A stretch of 64,000 nucleotides of DNA from Solirubrobacter sp963848475 (GTDB lineage: Bacteria > Actinomycetota > Thermoleophilia > Solirubrobacterales > Solirubrobacteraceae), in NCBI GenBank assembly GCA_963848475.1, contig CAWKDW010000014.1:186001-250000 (forward strand). Direction: 5' to 3'. Under the pieces are notes generated by a model. The model had not been told where the DNA came from. It did not search any database and saw only the letters and a list, made by a program, of their open reading frames with translations. Every line of letters starts with the position of its first letter. Positions within the stretch are counted from its first letter, which is position 1. Both the position numbers and the translations under genes were made by a program. Shown here in pieces: positions 36,140 to 43,837 of this stretch.

Positions 36140-36534
36140 TCAGGGGCAGCCGCCGATCAGGAGGGCGTCGAACGCCCATCCGATTCGGTCGCGAGCGCGT
36201 CGTTTCAGGACGCGGGCGTAGATCCCAAGCGTGACCTCGGAGCCGTCGTGCCGACGTAAGTGCGCCGGAGCGTGCGTGCCGTGACCCTAGGCGGCAGCGG
36301 CGGGAGCTCGCAAGCGCCGCGGCGCTGGTTCGCCCGGCGGACCGAGGGTCGCAGCACACGAGCGTTGATGTTGTCCTTGTCGCGTCGCGTGCCAGCGCGC
36401 GCGGGGAAGAGCGGGCTGTCGGGGCTCGGGGCACGGAGCGCGCGCGACCAAGCCAGTAGTTGCTCGTGGGCGATGATCACGTCACGGTCAGCTGCAGCGA
36501 CGTCCCTCCAGGTAACGTCGAAGGCTGCGGCGCC
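36140..36534 (-). pseudogene. Degenerate tyrosine recombinase (second integrase remnant)
   Basis: The first frame reads SPDSPLFPARAGTRRDKDNI, then NARVLRPSVRRAN and TARTLRRTYV, matching the integrase stretch up to the H-x-x-R box (here T-x-x-R). About 25 residues are then missing and the frame changes to VTLGIYARVLKRRARDRIGW then AFDALL and a stop at 36140, which carries the catalytic Tyr end. A stop precedes GAAAFDVTWRDV, so the N-terminal half is also lost. It is clearly inactive. It ends next to the mbnH stop, at the edge of the putative island. Confidence 0.7.
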
Positions 36535-36543
36535 CTAGGTCAG

Positions 36544-37698
36544 TCAGCGTCGGCGTTTGAACGGGTCTGAGAAGCGTTTGTCGGTGAGCACGCCGCGATC
36601 GGTCAATGACTTGAGGAACGCGACGAGGTTCGCCCGGTCCGCCGTGGAAAGCTCGATCCCTGAGACGAGGGGGTCCTTGTATGGGTTGGCGCGCCCGTCG
36701 CCGGCCAGTAGGCCGTCAGCGATCACGCGGCCGCCGTTGGCGTAGTGATCGACGGCCGCGGCGAGCGTCGGGATCGAGCCGTCGTGCATGTAGGGGGCGG
36801 TGACGGCGACGTTGCGCAGCGACGGAGCCTTGAACGCGCCCATGTCCTTGGCCTTGCCGGTGATCTCGAACACGCCGCGGTTGGTCTCGGGGAAGGCGCC
36901 GGTCCCGCCGAGGTTGTAGAGGCCGGTGTTGTGGAACAGCGGCTTCTCGGTTGGCGACCCGGGATAGGTCACCTGGTCGTTGAAGATGAACGAGCCGTGG
37001 CAGTGGTGGCATTCCGCTCGCTCGCCCATGAAGAGCTCCATGCCGAGCCGCTCCTTCCGGGTGAGCTCGACCTTGCCTTGCAGGTAGCGGTCATAGCGTG
37101 AGTCGGCCGAGATGAGGCTGCGCTGGAAGGCGGCGATGGAACGGATGATCGTTGCCCACGTGACCGGCTTCTTGCGGCCTGGGTACGCCTTGCGGAAGCG
37201 GGCGTCGTACCAGCGGTCTTTGCGGATCCGCTTGAGCACCCTGTCCTTGTTGGCGTCGGTGATCCCCAGCTCGACGGGGGCGGTGCCGAACAGCGGCACC
37301 TCCATCTGGCGCTCGAGATTCACGAGCGCCGGGTTCGCCCAGGTGAGCGTCGAGTTGTAGACGACGTTGATCAGCGACTGTGCGCCACGCGGGTGCACCT
37401 GACCGGTCGAGCCGACGGCCTGCGCCTTGCCGTCGGTGAACGCGAGCTCCTGGAGATGGCAGCTGCCGCAGGACTGCTTGCCGTTGCCGGACAGGCGCGT
37501 GTCGTAGAACAGCCGCCGCCCGACGGCGACCTTCGCGTCGCTCATCCGGTTGTTCTTGGGGACGTACGGCTTCGGGAATCCCTTCGGCAGGTCCCATTGA
37601 TACGCGCGCGGCACCGACGCTGACGCCATCCCGTGCACCACCAGCGCCGCGAGGGCGATGCCGGCGAGGGTCAGCAGTGGGCGCCGCGCGGTAGTCAT
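36544..37698 (-). CDS. mbnH: MbnH-like di-heme cytochrome c peroxidase homologue
   Basis: A 384-residue exported protein with a signal anchor (LLTLAGIALAALVVHGMASA) and two c-type heme sites, CGSCH (77-81) and CHHCH (230-234). It has the peroxidase-family segments RRLFYDTRLSGNG, LINVVYNSTLTWANPALVNL and APYMHDGSIPTLAAAVDHYA. MbnH enzymes form a bis-Fe(IV)-type state that converts a Trp of the partner MbnP to kynurenine. The start codon overlaps the MbnP stop (ATGA), a pairing that separates it from ordinary peroxidases. Confidence 0.88.
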   Translation of the reverse strand: MTTARRPLLTLAGIALAALVVHGMASASVPRAYQWDLPKGFPKPYVPKNNRMSDAKVAVGRRLFYDTRLSGNGKQSCGSCHLQELAFTDGKAQAVGSTGQVHPRGAQSLINVVYNSTLTWANPALVNLERQMEVPLFGTAPVELGITDANKDRVLKRIRKDRWYDARFRKAYPGRKKPVTWATIIRSIAAFQRSLISADSRYDRYLQGKVELTRKERLGMELFMGERAECHHCHGSFIFNDQVTYPGSPTEKPLFHNTGLYNLGGTGAFPETNRGVFEITGKAKDMGAFKAPSLRNVAVTAPYMHDGSIPTLAAAVDHYANGGRVIADGLLAGDGRANPYKDPLVSGIELSTADRANLVAFLKSLTDRGVLTDKRFSDPFKRRR

Positions 37699-38627
37699 CG
37701 CTTGATCGCCTTGAAGACCGTCTGGGCGGCGCCCGACGGCGACTTGCCGGTCCCGGTCCCGTTGGCCTTCCAGTTGACGCCGAGGGCCCCGAACACGCCC
37801 GAGCACTCCGGATCCGTCTGCTCGGACATGCAGCCGGGCGCGCCCGCCTGGTTGACCGTGACGTCGGCGCCGGCCAGCAGCGGCCTGATGTCGACCGCCA
37901 CCTGCTGTTTGGCGGGATTGAACTTCTTCAGGCGGATCGCGGGGCGGTTGGGTGCCGCGCACTTCACGGCCTGGCCGGTCGCCGGGTTGCCCTCGCAGCC
38001 GGCGCTGCCGAGGTGCACGTAGAACGTCTTGTCCTTCCAGCTCCCGGTCGCCCCGCCCGGGTCGGAGACCTCGATCTTGGTGAACTTGTGCCCGATCTGC
38101 CACGACCACCCCATCGCCACGCTGTTGAGCGGCGCGGGCGTCGCGGCGGCGTCCGTGTGGTTGAGCGCGAACGGCACGCCGACCTTCCAGCGCACCCCGA
38201 CGTACTTGCCGTGCGCGACGGTCCCCTTCACCCACGCGTTCATGCCCTTTGTGCCGTCCACCGCGCACGAGCCCTTGCCGTTCTCGAGATCGATCAGCGT
38301 CACCCCGACCCCCTTGCGGGTGTACCGGTAGGCCGAGTTCTTGGCCAGCTTGAGCGCCACCGCTTTGCCGTCGCGGCGGATCAGCTTGACCTCGGACACG
38401 AAGAACCGGAAGTCCTGCAGTTGCGCCGCTTGTGCCGTGGAGCCGAGCCCGTCGATCTGCTTTCCGCACGCCACCGGCTGATCGCCCGCCATCGCGGCGA
38501 ACTTGATTTTGACCTTCTGCCGCGAGTCGTGCGCCAACGCGGGCGCGGCGACCAGAGCGCTGATCGCCGCGGCAGACACGACGGCCGCGGCAGCGCGGGC
38601 GAAGCGATCCATCTTGCGTCCTGACAT
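37695..38627 (-). CDS. mbnP: MbnP-like copper-binding protein (metallo-mystery pair, four-Cys motif)
   Basis: A 310-residue exported protein; the ATG at 38627 has AGGAGAA upstream. The signal peptide ends PALA, so the mature protein would start with His33. Core features are DFRFFVSEVKLI (72-83), VAMGWSWQIGHKFTKIE with Trp174 and Trp176, and several Cys (54, 121 and the later CEGNPATGQAVKC and CMSEQTDPEC). In studied homologues a Trp is turned to kynurenine by MbnH and the protein binds copper. Which Trp is modified here is inferred from position only. Confidence 0.87.
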   Translation of the reverse strand: MSGRKMDRFARAAAAVVSAAAISALVAAPALAHDSRQKVKIKFAAMAGDQPVACGKQIDGLGSTAQAAQLQDFRFFVSEVKLIRRDGKAVALKLAKNSAYRYTRKGVGVTLIDLENGKGSCAVDGTKGMNAWVKGTVAHGKYVGVRWKVGVPFALNHTDAAATPAPLNSVAMGWSWQIGHKFTKIEVSDPGGATGSWKDKTFYVHLGSAGCEGNPATGQAVKCAAPNRPAIRLKKFNPAKQQVAVDIRPLLAGADVTVNQAGAPGCMSEQTDPECSGVFGALGVNWKANGTGTGKSPSGAAQTVFKAIKR

Positions 38628-38757
38628 TCCTAGTTCTCCTGAAATCCGAACCAAACAACAGAGAGCGCGCTGCCACGACGGTCGGCCGCGGAGGCGCAAT
38701 GCGAGGCGATCAAGCGGCCCGGTTCCCGACGAGCACGAACATCGATGCGCGCGGCGA

Positions 38758-39057
38758 CTAGACGGCTGCCACGATGGGGGGCGGACCGCGCAACGTCCGC
38801 GGCGCACGCGCGAGCAACGAGCGCACCGCGTCGGGGCGTACGGTCTGCCAGCGAGGCTTGGGCGCACGGCGAGCGCGCGGCCTCGAGGGCGAGTGCAAGG
38901 CAAGGATTCGTTCCTCACCGACAAAGTGGCCGCTGACGAGCAGCGCCAAGATCACGGCAAACGGCAACGCAAACAACGCGATGCCGAACCCCGCCCCGAC
39001 GCCAATCAGAACCGCGAACGCGGTCGCGCCGATGACGTGCAGTGATCTGATGCTCAT
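38758..39057 (-). CDS. Small membrane protein, RTLRGPP family member 1
   Basis: A 99-residue protein with a long hydrophobic region (VIGATAFAVLIGVGAGFGIA, then LFALPFAVILALLVSG), the motif GHFVGEERILALH and the ending ARAPRTLRGPPPIVAAV. The product of 43538-43837 has the same layout and endings. No known family is recognised. It sits between ycnI and mbnP in the same direction, suggesting a membrane role in the same copper-related process. Confidence 0.68.
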   Translation of the reverse strand: MSIRSLHVIGATAFAVLIGVGAGFGIALFALPFAVILALLVSGHFVGEERILALHSPSRPRARRAPKPRWQTVRPDAVRSLLARAPRTLRGPPPIVAAV

Positions 39058-39069
39058 CAGGTCCGCGCC

Positions 39070-39753
39070 TCAGGATGTGGTGGCTGCCGGGCGTCGTGAT
39101 CGCAGCGCGAGCAGCAGGGCCGCGAGCGCGAGCGCGAGCGCGGCGATGGCCACGAGGAGCGCGATCGGGCTGTCGCCGCCGGTATCGGCCGGCGTGCTCG
39201 CCGCTGCTGTCGCGGCCGGCTGCGGGCTCGCGGTCGCGGTGGCCGCTGCCGGCGTCTGCGCCTCGCCGCTCTCGCCGCCCGCGTTCTCGCGCGGCACGGA
39301 GTTGCTGACGCGCGTGACCGGCGCTGGGTTCTCGGAAGCGGGCGCGCCGATCCAGGCGGACTCGTGGTCGTCGTCGTAGTACTGCAGCGCCTTCCAGACG
39401 ATCTCGCCTTCCTCCTCGGGCGTCGATGCGAGGAACGCGAAGCGCGCGAATCCATCTTCTTCGAGCTTGCCCGTCCAGGTCACGACATCGATCGAGCCGT
39501 CCGGCTTGAGCTTTGTCGTGCGCGTCCAGCCGGGCGAGGCCTCCCACGAGAACGGCAGCACGTCCTCGGGGATCTGGAGCGAGACCTTGACCGTGTGGGC
39601 GTCGCGCTCACCAGGGACGAGGACCTGGAAGAGCACCGGGTCACCGGGTGCGACGGCAGTCGGTCGCACCTGGATGTGTGCCGCGGCCGGAGCGGCGAGC
39701 ACCGCCGCGGCAAGGGCCGCGGCGGCGAAGGCGATGAGCGGTCGGCGGATCAC
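39070..39753 (-). CDS. ycnI: YcnI-like copper-binding protein (DUF1775)
   Basis: A 227-residue exported protein starting at GTG 39753, which overlaps the copC stop by four bases. The signal ends PAAA and the mature chain begins HIQVRPTAVAPGDPVLFQVL, the conserved DUF1775 opening with N-terminal His that binds copper in YcnI. Later motifs are PFSWEASPGW and FLASTPEEEGEIVWKALQYY. A Pro/Ala/Thr linker and a C-terminal membrane helix (LVAIAALALALAALLLAL) followed by Arg residues anchor it. Confidence 0.88.
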   Translation of the reverse strand: MIRRPLIAFAAAALAAAVLAAPAAAHIQVRPTAVAPGDPVLFQVLVPGERDAHTVKVSLQIPEDVLPFSWEASPGWTRTTKLKPDGSIDVVTWTGKLEEDGFARFAFLASTPEEEGEIVWKALQYYDDDHESAWIGAPASENPAPVTRVSNSVPRENAGGESGEAQTPAAATATASPQPAATAAASTPADTGGDSPIALLVAIAALALALAALLLALRSRRPAATTS

Positions 39754-40118
39754 TTGAGCTTGAACGTGAACGAGCCGCGCTGCGTGTGGCCGTCGGCGGC
39801 CTTCATCGTCCAGCTCGCCCTGTAGCTGCCGGCCTTCAGGGAGGACTTCAACGGCACGCGCAAGCGCTTGACGCTGCGTGGGTCGCGGCCGCCCTGGCCC
39901 GAAGACGCGGTCGTCCGACCCGGACCGGTGACCTTCATCGAGCCGCTGCGGATCGTGCCGGTGAACGTCACGCTGACCGAGCCGATCCGCTTGCTGGCAG
40001 TCTTGCCCTTGGCCGGATAGGTCGACTTGACCTCGGTATGGGCGAACGCGGTGGCGGCCGCGACCGCGCTCGAGACCGCGGCCACGGTGAGAGCGGTGGT
40101 GAGGCGGGTGATGCGCAT
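39750..40118 (-). CDS. copC: CopC-domain copper-binding protein
   Basis: A 122-residue exported protein. The signal ends TAFA and the mature chain starts HTEVKSTYPAKGKTASK, with His1 of the CopC copper site; the second His region is DGHTQRGSFTF near the C-terminus. SVSVTFTGTI and SYRASWTMKAADGH are the usual strands. It lacks a fused CopD, and no CopD gene is in the window. GGAAGGA before the ATG is a good ribosome site. It is coupled to ycnI. Confidence 0.9.
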   Translation of the reverse strand: MRITRLTTALTVAAVSSAVAAATAFAHTEVKSTYPAKGKTASKRIGSVSVTFTGTIRSGSMKVTGPGRTTASSGQGGRDPRSVKRLRVPLKSSLKAGSYRASWTMKAADGHTQRGSFTFKLK

Positions 40119-40186
40119 GAGTTCTGATGTGTCCTTCCGGAGTGCGGGTGCCGGGCCGCACGTGCGCGGCCCGGCGCGGGATGCGT

Positions 40187-41350
40187 CTAGCGGGTCAGCT
40201 TGCTCTTGGCGGTCGCGAAGCGGTCACCGGAGGTCGCATCGATCGTGGTCGAAAGCGAGCGCTTGAGGCCCTTGAGCGCCTTCGCGGCAGCCTTGGAGAC
40301 CTTGACCTTCACGGAAGCGGTGCCGTCGGCGGCGGTCGTCGCTGTCCGCTTGCCCAGCACGCTCGACGACAGCTTGAGCTTGCGAGCCTGCGCCTCGCTG
40401 ACCGAGACGGTCACCGTAATCGCCTTCGACGGCGCAGCGATGACGGAGACGGTCTGCCCCGAGGCAGCGACCTTCTTGGCCTTCGCCGAGCCGACCGTGA
40501 GCTTGATCGGCGTGGCGGCGGACTGCAGCGACCCGACCTGGGTCCTCGCCGCGGCCAGCTCGCTCTGCGTACCGGCGACAGCGGCGTTGAGGGTCGCGAC
40601 CTGCGTGCTCAGGGTCGAGTTGGCGTTGACCGTCGTAGTGCCCTGGGCCTTGAGCGTGGTGAGCTCGGCTGCGAGCGTCGCCAGGTCCGCGGTGATCGCG
40701 TTCTTCTCTGCGGTCAGAGTGGCGTTGGCCGCCTCGAGCGCGTCGATCTCCTCGTTGAGCGGCTCGGCCGCCTCGGCGAGGGTCCCCGTGGCCAGCGCGG
40801 TCGCGTTCGACTGGATCAGATCGGCGGGCGTGTAGGTGCCGCCCAGCGCCGCACACTTCGCGGTCCGGCTGTCCACCGTCGCCAGATCCGCCGCGGTCAC
40901 ACCCTGCCCCTCGAGCGTGGCCGTCCACAGCGCCGGGTCGTCCTCCAGGCCGGCCGAAGTGGTCTGGAACGGCACGTAGTTGTAGAACGGGTCGGCGCCC
41001 TGCCAGCTCCGGATCGCGGTCTCGGTCTCCAGCACGGCGGCACCGGCACAGGTCGCGTGCGGCTGTACTCCGGTGCCTCCCTGCGCCATCACGGTGGCAA
41101 ACGGCTTCCCCGTGCGCCAGGCGCTCGGGATCAGGTTGTAGGCCACCATGCCCTTTGTGCCCTCGAGACCGTTGGTCTCGCGCAGCACGAAGCTGAAGCC
41201 GTGGTTGGTGATGAAGTACCGCGTCTCGTCGGTCAGCGTCGCACCGACCTTCGCGCTTGACTTGTAGACCGAACCGTGAGCGGACGCGAAGGCCGGCACG
41301 GCCAGAGCGGCGGTCAGCGCGAGAGCGGCGGCGCCGAGGTGGTGCTTCAT
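40187..41350 (-). CDS. Exported coiled-coil protein with N-terminal His, unknown function
   Basis: 387 residues. The signal ends FASA and the mature chain starts HGSVYKSSAKVG. The N-terminal domain (to about residue 190) has two Cys (HATCAGAAV, TAKCAALGG), a central region of about 75 residues rich in Ala/Glu/Leu heptads (LNEEIDALEAANATLTAEKN) looks like a coiled coil, and an Ig-like C-terminal domain with KVKVSKAAAKALKG ends it. I know no named family. It overlaps the upstream gene by four bases, and 68 bases separate it from copC, all in one direction. Confidence 0.75.
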   Translation of the reverse strand: MKHHLGAAALALTAALAVPAFASAHGSVYKSSAKVGATLTDETRYFITNHGFSFVLRETNGLEGTKGMVAYNLIPSAWRTGKPFATVMAQGGTGVQPHATCAGAAVLETETAIRSWQGADPFYNYVPFQTTSAGLEDDPALWTATLEGQGVTAADLATVDSRTAKCAALGGTYTPADLIQSNATALATGTLAEAAEPLNEEIDALEAANATLTAEKNAITADLATLAAELTTLKAQGTTTVNANSTLSTQVATLNAAVAGTQSELAAARTQVGSLQSAATPIKLTVGSAKAKKVAASGQTVSVIAAPSKAITVTVSVSEAQARKLKLSSSVLGKRTATTAADGTASVKVKVSKAAAKALKGLKRSLSTTIDATSGDRFATAKSKLTR

Positions 41351-42576
41351 CGGATGACTCCTGTATTGGATGTGGAACGCTCGGCGCGAGCGCCGGACGG
41401 GATGAACACGGCCTGATAGCGGCCGCGAGAGGGATGCCTGAAGCGCAACTTGAACCGGCCGTTGCGCGCCGTGGTGCGCGCGCTCGGCCTGACCGCGTTG
41501 CTACGCAGCCAGAGGATCCGGCCGCTGAGCTTCGGTGAGGTCTTGCCCGACACAACGACCGTGCCGGACTTCAGGCGCCGGACCTTGACCCGGACGCGCG
41601 AGTACATCTGAACCGTCAGCGTCTGCGAGCCGAGACCCTCGGCGACCGCGCGGAAGCGCGTGGTCTCCGAGAGCGGCAGCGAAAGCGTGAACGAACCGTC
41701 GGCCGCGGTGGTGACCCGTCGCAGCACCGATCGCTTCGCCGTGGCCGTGACCTCGACGCTGACGCCCGCGCGTGCCGGCGTCAGCCGACCCGTGATCTTC
41801 GCGCGCCCGCTCCCGGTCAGCTTGCGCGGCGCCTTCAACGCGATCGCCGTGAGCCCCGACGGGTCGGTGGTGGTGCCAGGCGTTTGCGGGGTTCCGGGTG
41901 TCGCCGGCGTGTTAGCGGTGCCTGGGGCGCCAGTTCCGCACGCACCGGCGACGAAGTCCGCGCCGAACTCCGTGCCGTCGGGCGTCACACCACCCGGGGC
42001 GCGATCGACCCAGTGCGCGTCGGCGCCCACGATGCCGTCGTAGGTCAACACGAACGGCCGCTTGAGGACCGTGCCCGCCGCGACCGCGGGAACGTCGATC
42101 GTCACCGACCCGTTCGCCCCGGTCGTCACCGCGCCCGCCATGTCACCGGTCTTGGCGAAGCCTCCACCCGCGGACCAGGTTCCGGTGTCGTACGTCGGCG
42201 CGACACCGCGAGCGACCACGGCACGGACGTACCGGAGCTGCCCGCCGAGCTCGTACAACAGCGCGAAGCCTGCCGTCTCGGAATCCTCGTGCGCCGGCTC
42301 CCATAGCCCGTAGTTGACCTGGACGACCGCCTGCAGACGACCACCCGATTCGGTCAGCCACGCCGACACCACATCGGTGTTGCTGTGGTGACCATCGCCC
42401 TTGGGGTCGGATATCTGCGCGACACCGCCACATGGCGCCGGGGGCGCCGCGATAGCTGCTGGCGCTACGGCGACAAACGCGACGATCGATGCGAAAGCGA
42501 CACGCCGAAACAACGACGACTTGATTGCCGGCACCGCGCATACGGCGGCGTACCGGGAAAACCGCTGGGCGCGCAC
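41347..42576 (-). CDS. Exported protein of unknown function, cupredoxin-cluster companion
   Basis: 409 residues with a signal region (VAFASIVAFVAVAPAAIAA) after a basic N-terminus. The first domain has QISDPKGDGHHSNTDVVSAW, a Gly/Asp/His loop resembling ligand-binding loops of secreted beta-sandwich proteins, then a Pro/Thr linker (TPATPGTPQTPGTTTDP) and two Ig-like carboxypeptidase-regulatory-type domains (ADGSFTLSLPLSETTRFRAV; RNGRFKLRFRHPSRGRYQAV). The GDGHH segment is a possible metal site; this is inference. Coupled (ATGA) to the downstream His-start protein. Confidence 0.72.
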   Translation of the reverse strand: MRAQRFSRYAAVCAVPAIKSSLFRRVAFASIVAFVAVAPAAIAAPPAPCGGVAQISDPKGDGHHSNTDVVSAWLTESGGRLQAVVQVNYGLWEPAHEDSETAGFALLYELGGQLRYVRAVVARGVAPTYDTGTWSAGGGFAKTGDMAGAVTTGANGSVTIDVPAVAAGTVLKRPFVLTYDGIVGADAHWVDRAPGGVTPDGTEFGADFVAGACGTGAPGTANTPATPGTPQTPGTTTDPSGLTAIALKAPRKLTGSGRAKITGRLTPARAGVSVEVTATAKRSVLRRVTTAADGSFTLSLPLSETTRFRAVAEGLGSQTLTVQMYSRVRVKVRRLKSGTVVVSGKTSPKLSGRILWLRSNAVRPSARTTARNGRFKLRFRHPSRGRYQAVFIPSGARAERSTSNTGVIR

Positions 42577-42645
42577 GCGCTCCCCCTCCTAGGCTCGACG
42601 AAAAAGACCGGGCGCACGCCCGGCCTGATGCCGAAAGCCGCGCGC

Positions 42646-42972
42646 CTAACTGAAAACGGCGAGCGGGGAGGGGGGCGGCCGCATGGCCAGCGCCGACGCG
42701 ATCAGGCGCCCGGCCGGACGAACGACCAGCGTCAGCCGCGGAATCCGCACCGAGGTCGCGCGGATCGGGCGCGGCGCGGCGCGGCGCTCGCGCAGGCGTT
42801 CGATCAGTTTCTCGCCGGGACGGACGCCACGGGCGAACATCGCGAGCAGGACCACCGTTGGGGCCAGCGTCATCGCGAGGCCGTGATCGACGATGCCTGC
42901 AATGACCACGAGCGTGATCAGCCCGAGGAACGCGAACAGGGAGCGACGCGGCATGGGGAAGGCGCACTTCAT
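42646..42972 (-). CDS. Small membrane protein, RTLRGPP-related family member 3 (divergent)
   Basis: 108 residues from ATG 42972; ATG 42954 (MPRRS) is an alternative. Two hydrophobic segments (LFAFLGLITLVVIAGIVDHG, LAMTLAPTVVLLAMFARG) are followed by a basic cytoplasmic tail. Its layout matches the two other small membrane proteins of the region, including FARGVRPGEKLIERL where they have GRFVGEE-ILA, but it lacks the RTLRGPP ending. First gene of the minus-strand cluster; a promoter sits a few bases before the start, so the transcript may be nearly leaderless. Confidence 0.6.
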   Translation of the reverse strand: MKCAFPMPRRSLFAFLGLITLVVIAGIVDHGLAMTLAPTVVLLAMFARGVRPGEKLIERLRERRAAPRPIRATSVRIPRLTLVVRPAGRLIASALAMRPPPSPLAVFS

Positions 42973-42985
42973 GAGACCGCCGGGA

Positions 42986-43015
42986 GATATACAGCACTTC
43001 CGTGCGAAGTGGCAA
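42986..43015 (-). promoter_or_regulatory. Promoter with palindromic operator upstream of the copper-type cluster
   Basis: On the minus strand TTGCCA (43010-43015) is followed after 18 bases by TATATC (42986-42991). Inside the spacer lies a perfect palindrome, CACTTC-5-GAAGTG (42995-43011), placed where a repressor would block RNA polymerase. The regulator is unknown; the half-sites differ from those of the MarR-type operator at 45077. Confidence 0.55.
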
Positions 43016-43043
43016 CCCCTGCGTGCAGACCTCGACGAAGGCA

Positions 43044-43484
43044 CTACTGGTTCGCCGACGAGCTCAGCCACAGGGCGAGGGAGGTCAGGGCGACCATGAT
43101 CGCGAGCATCGTCTGCTGCGAGCGGGCGGCCGCCCGAGGGCTCTCCGACGCGGTGTAGGCCAGCGCGATCGGGATCAGCGAGTGCGCGTAGCGGACCGCG
43201 AGCACGCCGGTGCTCGGATCTGAGGGCTTCGCGCGCATCCCGGCGACACCGAGCCGGAACGCCCCCGACACCGGGTTCGGGTAAGAGTGCCGCCGCGCCG
43301 GACAGTGGTCGCCGCAGCCACAGCCGGCCGTCGTGGCCAGCCGGTAACGAAACTCGTGCACCGCGAGTGCGGCGACCGGCGTCAAGGCCACGGCGATGCC
43401 ATCCGAGAACCGGAATGGCGAACTGGATCGTCCGCGTGCCGGCACGTCCCCAGCCCACGCCCGGCGGGCCTGTGCGATGTCCAT
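43044..43484 (-). CDS. Membrane protein with HEFRY motif, unknown function
   Basis: 146 residues. A first helix (GIAVALTPVAALAVHEFRYR) resembles the VHxxRYxLA helix of membrane proteins that accompany CopC-type genes in actinobacteria. It is followed by a Cys/His-rich loop CGCGDHCPARRH and two more hydrophobic stretches (VRYAHSLIPIALAYTA; TMLAIMVALTSLALWLSSS). The loop could bind metal, or could mark degeneration, because homologues as I recall them carry a Gly-His-x-Tyr-Leu segment there. Divergent from the small membrane gene at 43538. Confidence 0.5.
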   Translation of the reverse strand: MDIAQARRAWAGDVPARGRSSSPFRFSDGIAVALTPVAALAVHEFRYRLATTAGCGCGDHCPARRHSYPNPVSGAFRLGVAGMRAKPSDPSTGVLAVRYAHSLIPIALAYTASESPRAAARSQQTMLAIMVALTSLALWLSSSANQ

Positions 43485-43537
43485 CAGACCGGAGCGCTTG
43501 ACGGATGGGCGTCAAGTGCGCTTAGGTGTAAAACGAG

Positions 43538-43837
43538 ATGCGGATGCCCCGTGCCCTGCTCGTCGTTCTGGCCGCACTGGTCGTGATCGCGGTCGGCGGA
43601 GCCGTCGACGTCGCGCTCTACGCCGCCCCGTTCCTCGTGCTCCTGGCGCTCCTGATCAACGGACGCTTCGTCGGCGAGGACTGCATCCTCGCCTACCACC
43701 AGGCGCGCGCCGGGCACACGCTGCGTCCAGCACTCAGCCGCGGTTGGCTCCCCGGGAGTCCCGACCTCGCCGCCTCGCTCTTCGCCCGCGTCCCGCGCAC
43801 CCTGCGCGGCCCGCCCGCACTCGCGATGACCGTCTAG
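43538..43837 (+). CDS. Small membrane protein, RTLRGPP family member 2
   Basis: A 99-residue protein, the same length as member 1. The hydrophobic half (ALLVVLAALVVIAVGGAVDV, ALYAAPFLVLLALLING) is followed by GRFVGEDCILAYHQ and the ending FARVPRTLRGPPALAMTV. Shared motifs with 38758-39057 show common descent although the genes lie on opposite strands 4.5 kb apart. No known domain. Confidence 0.65.
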   Translation: MRMPRALLVVLAALVVIAVGGAVDVALYAAPFLVLLALLINGRFVGEDCILAYHQARAGHTLRPALSRGWLPGSPDLAASLFARVPRTLRGPPALAMTV

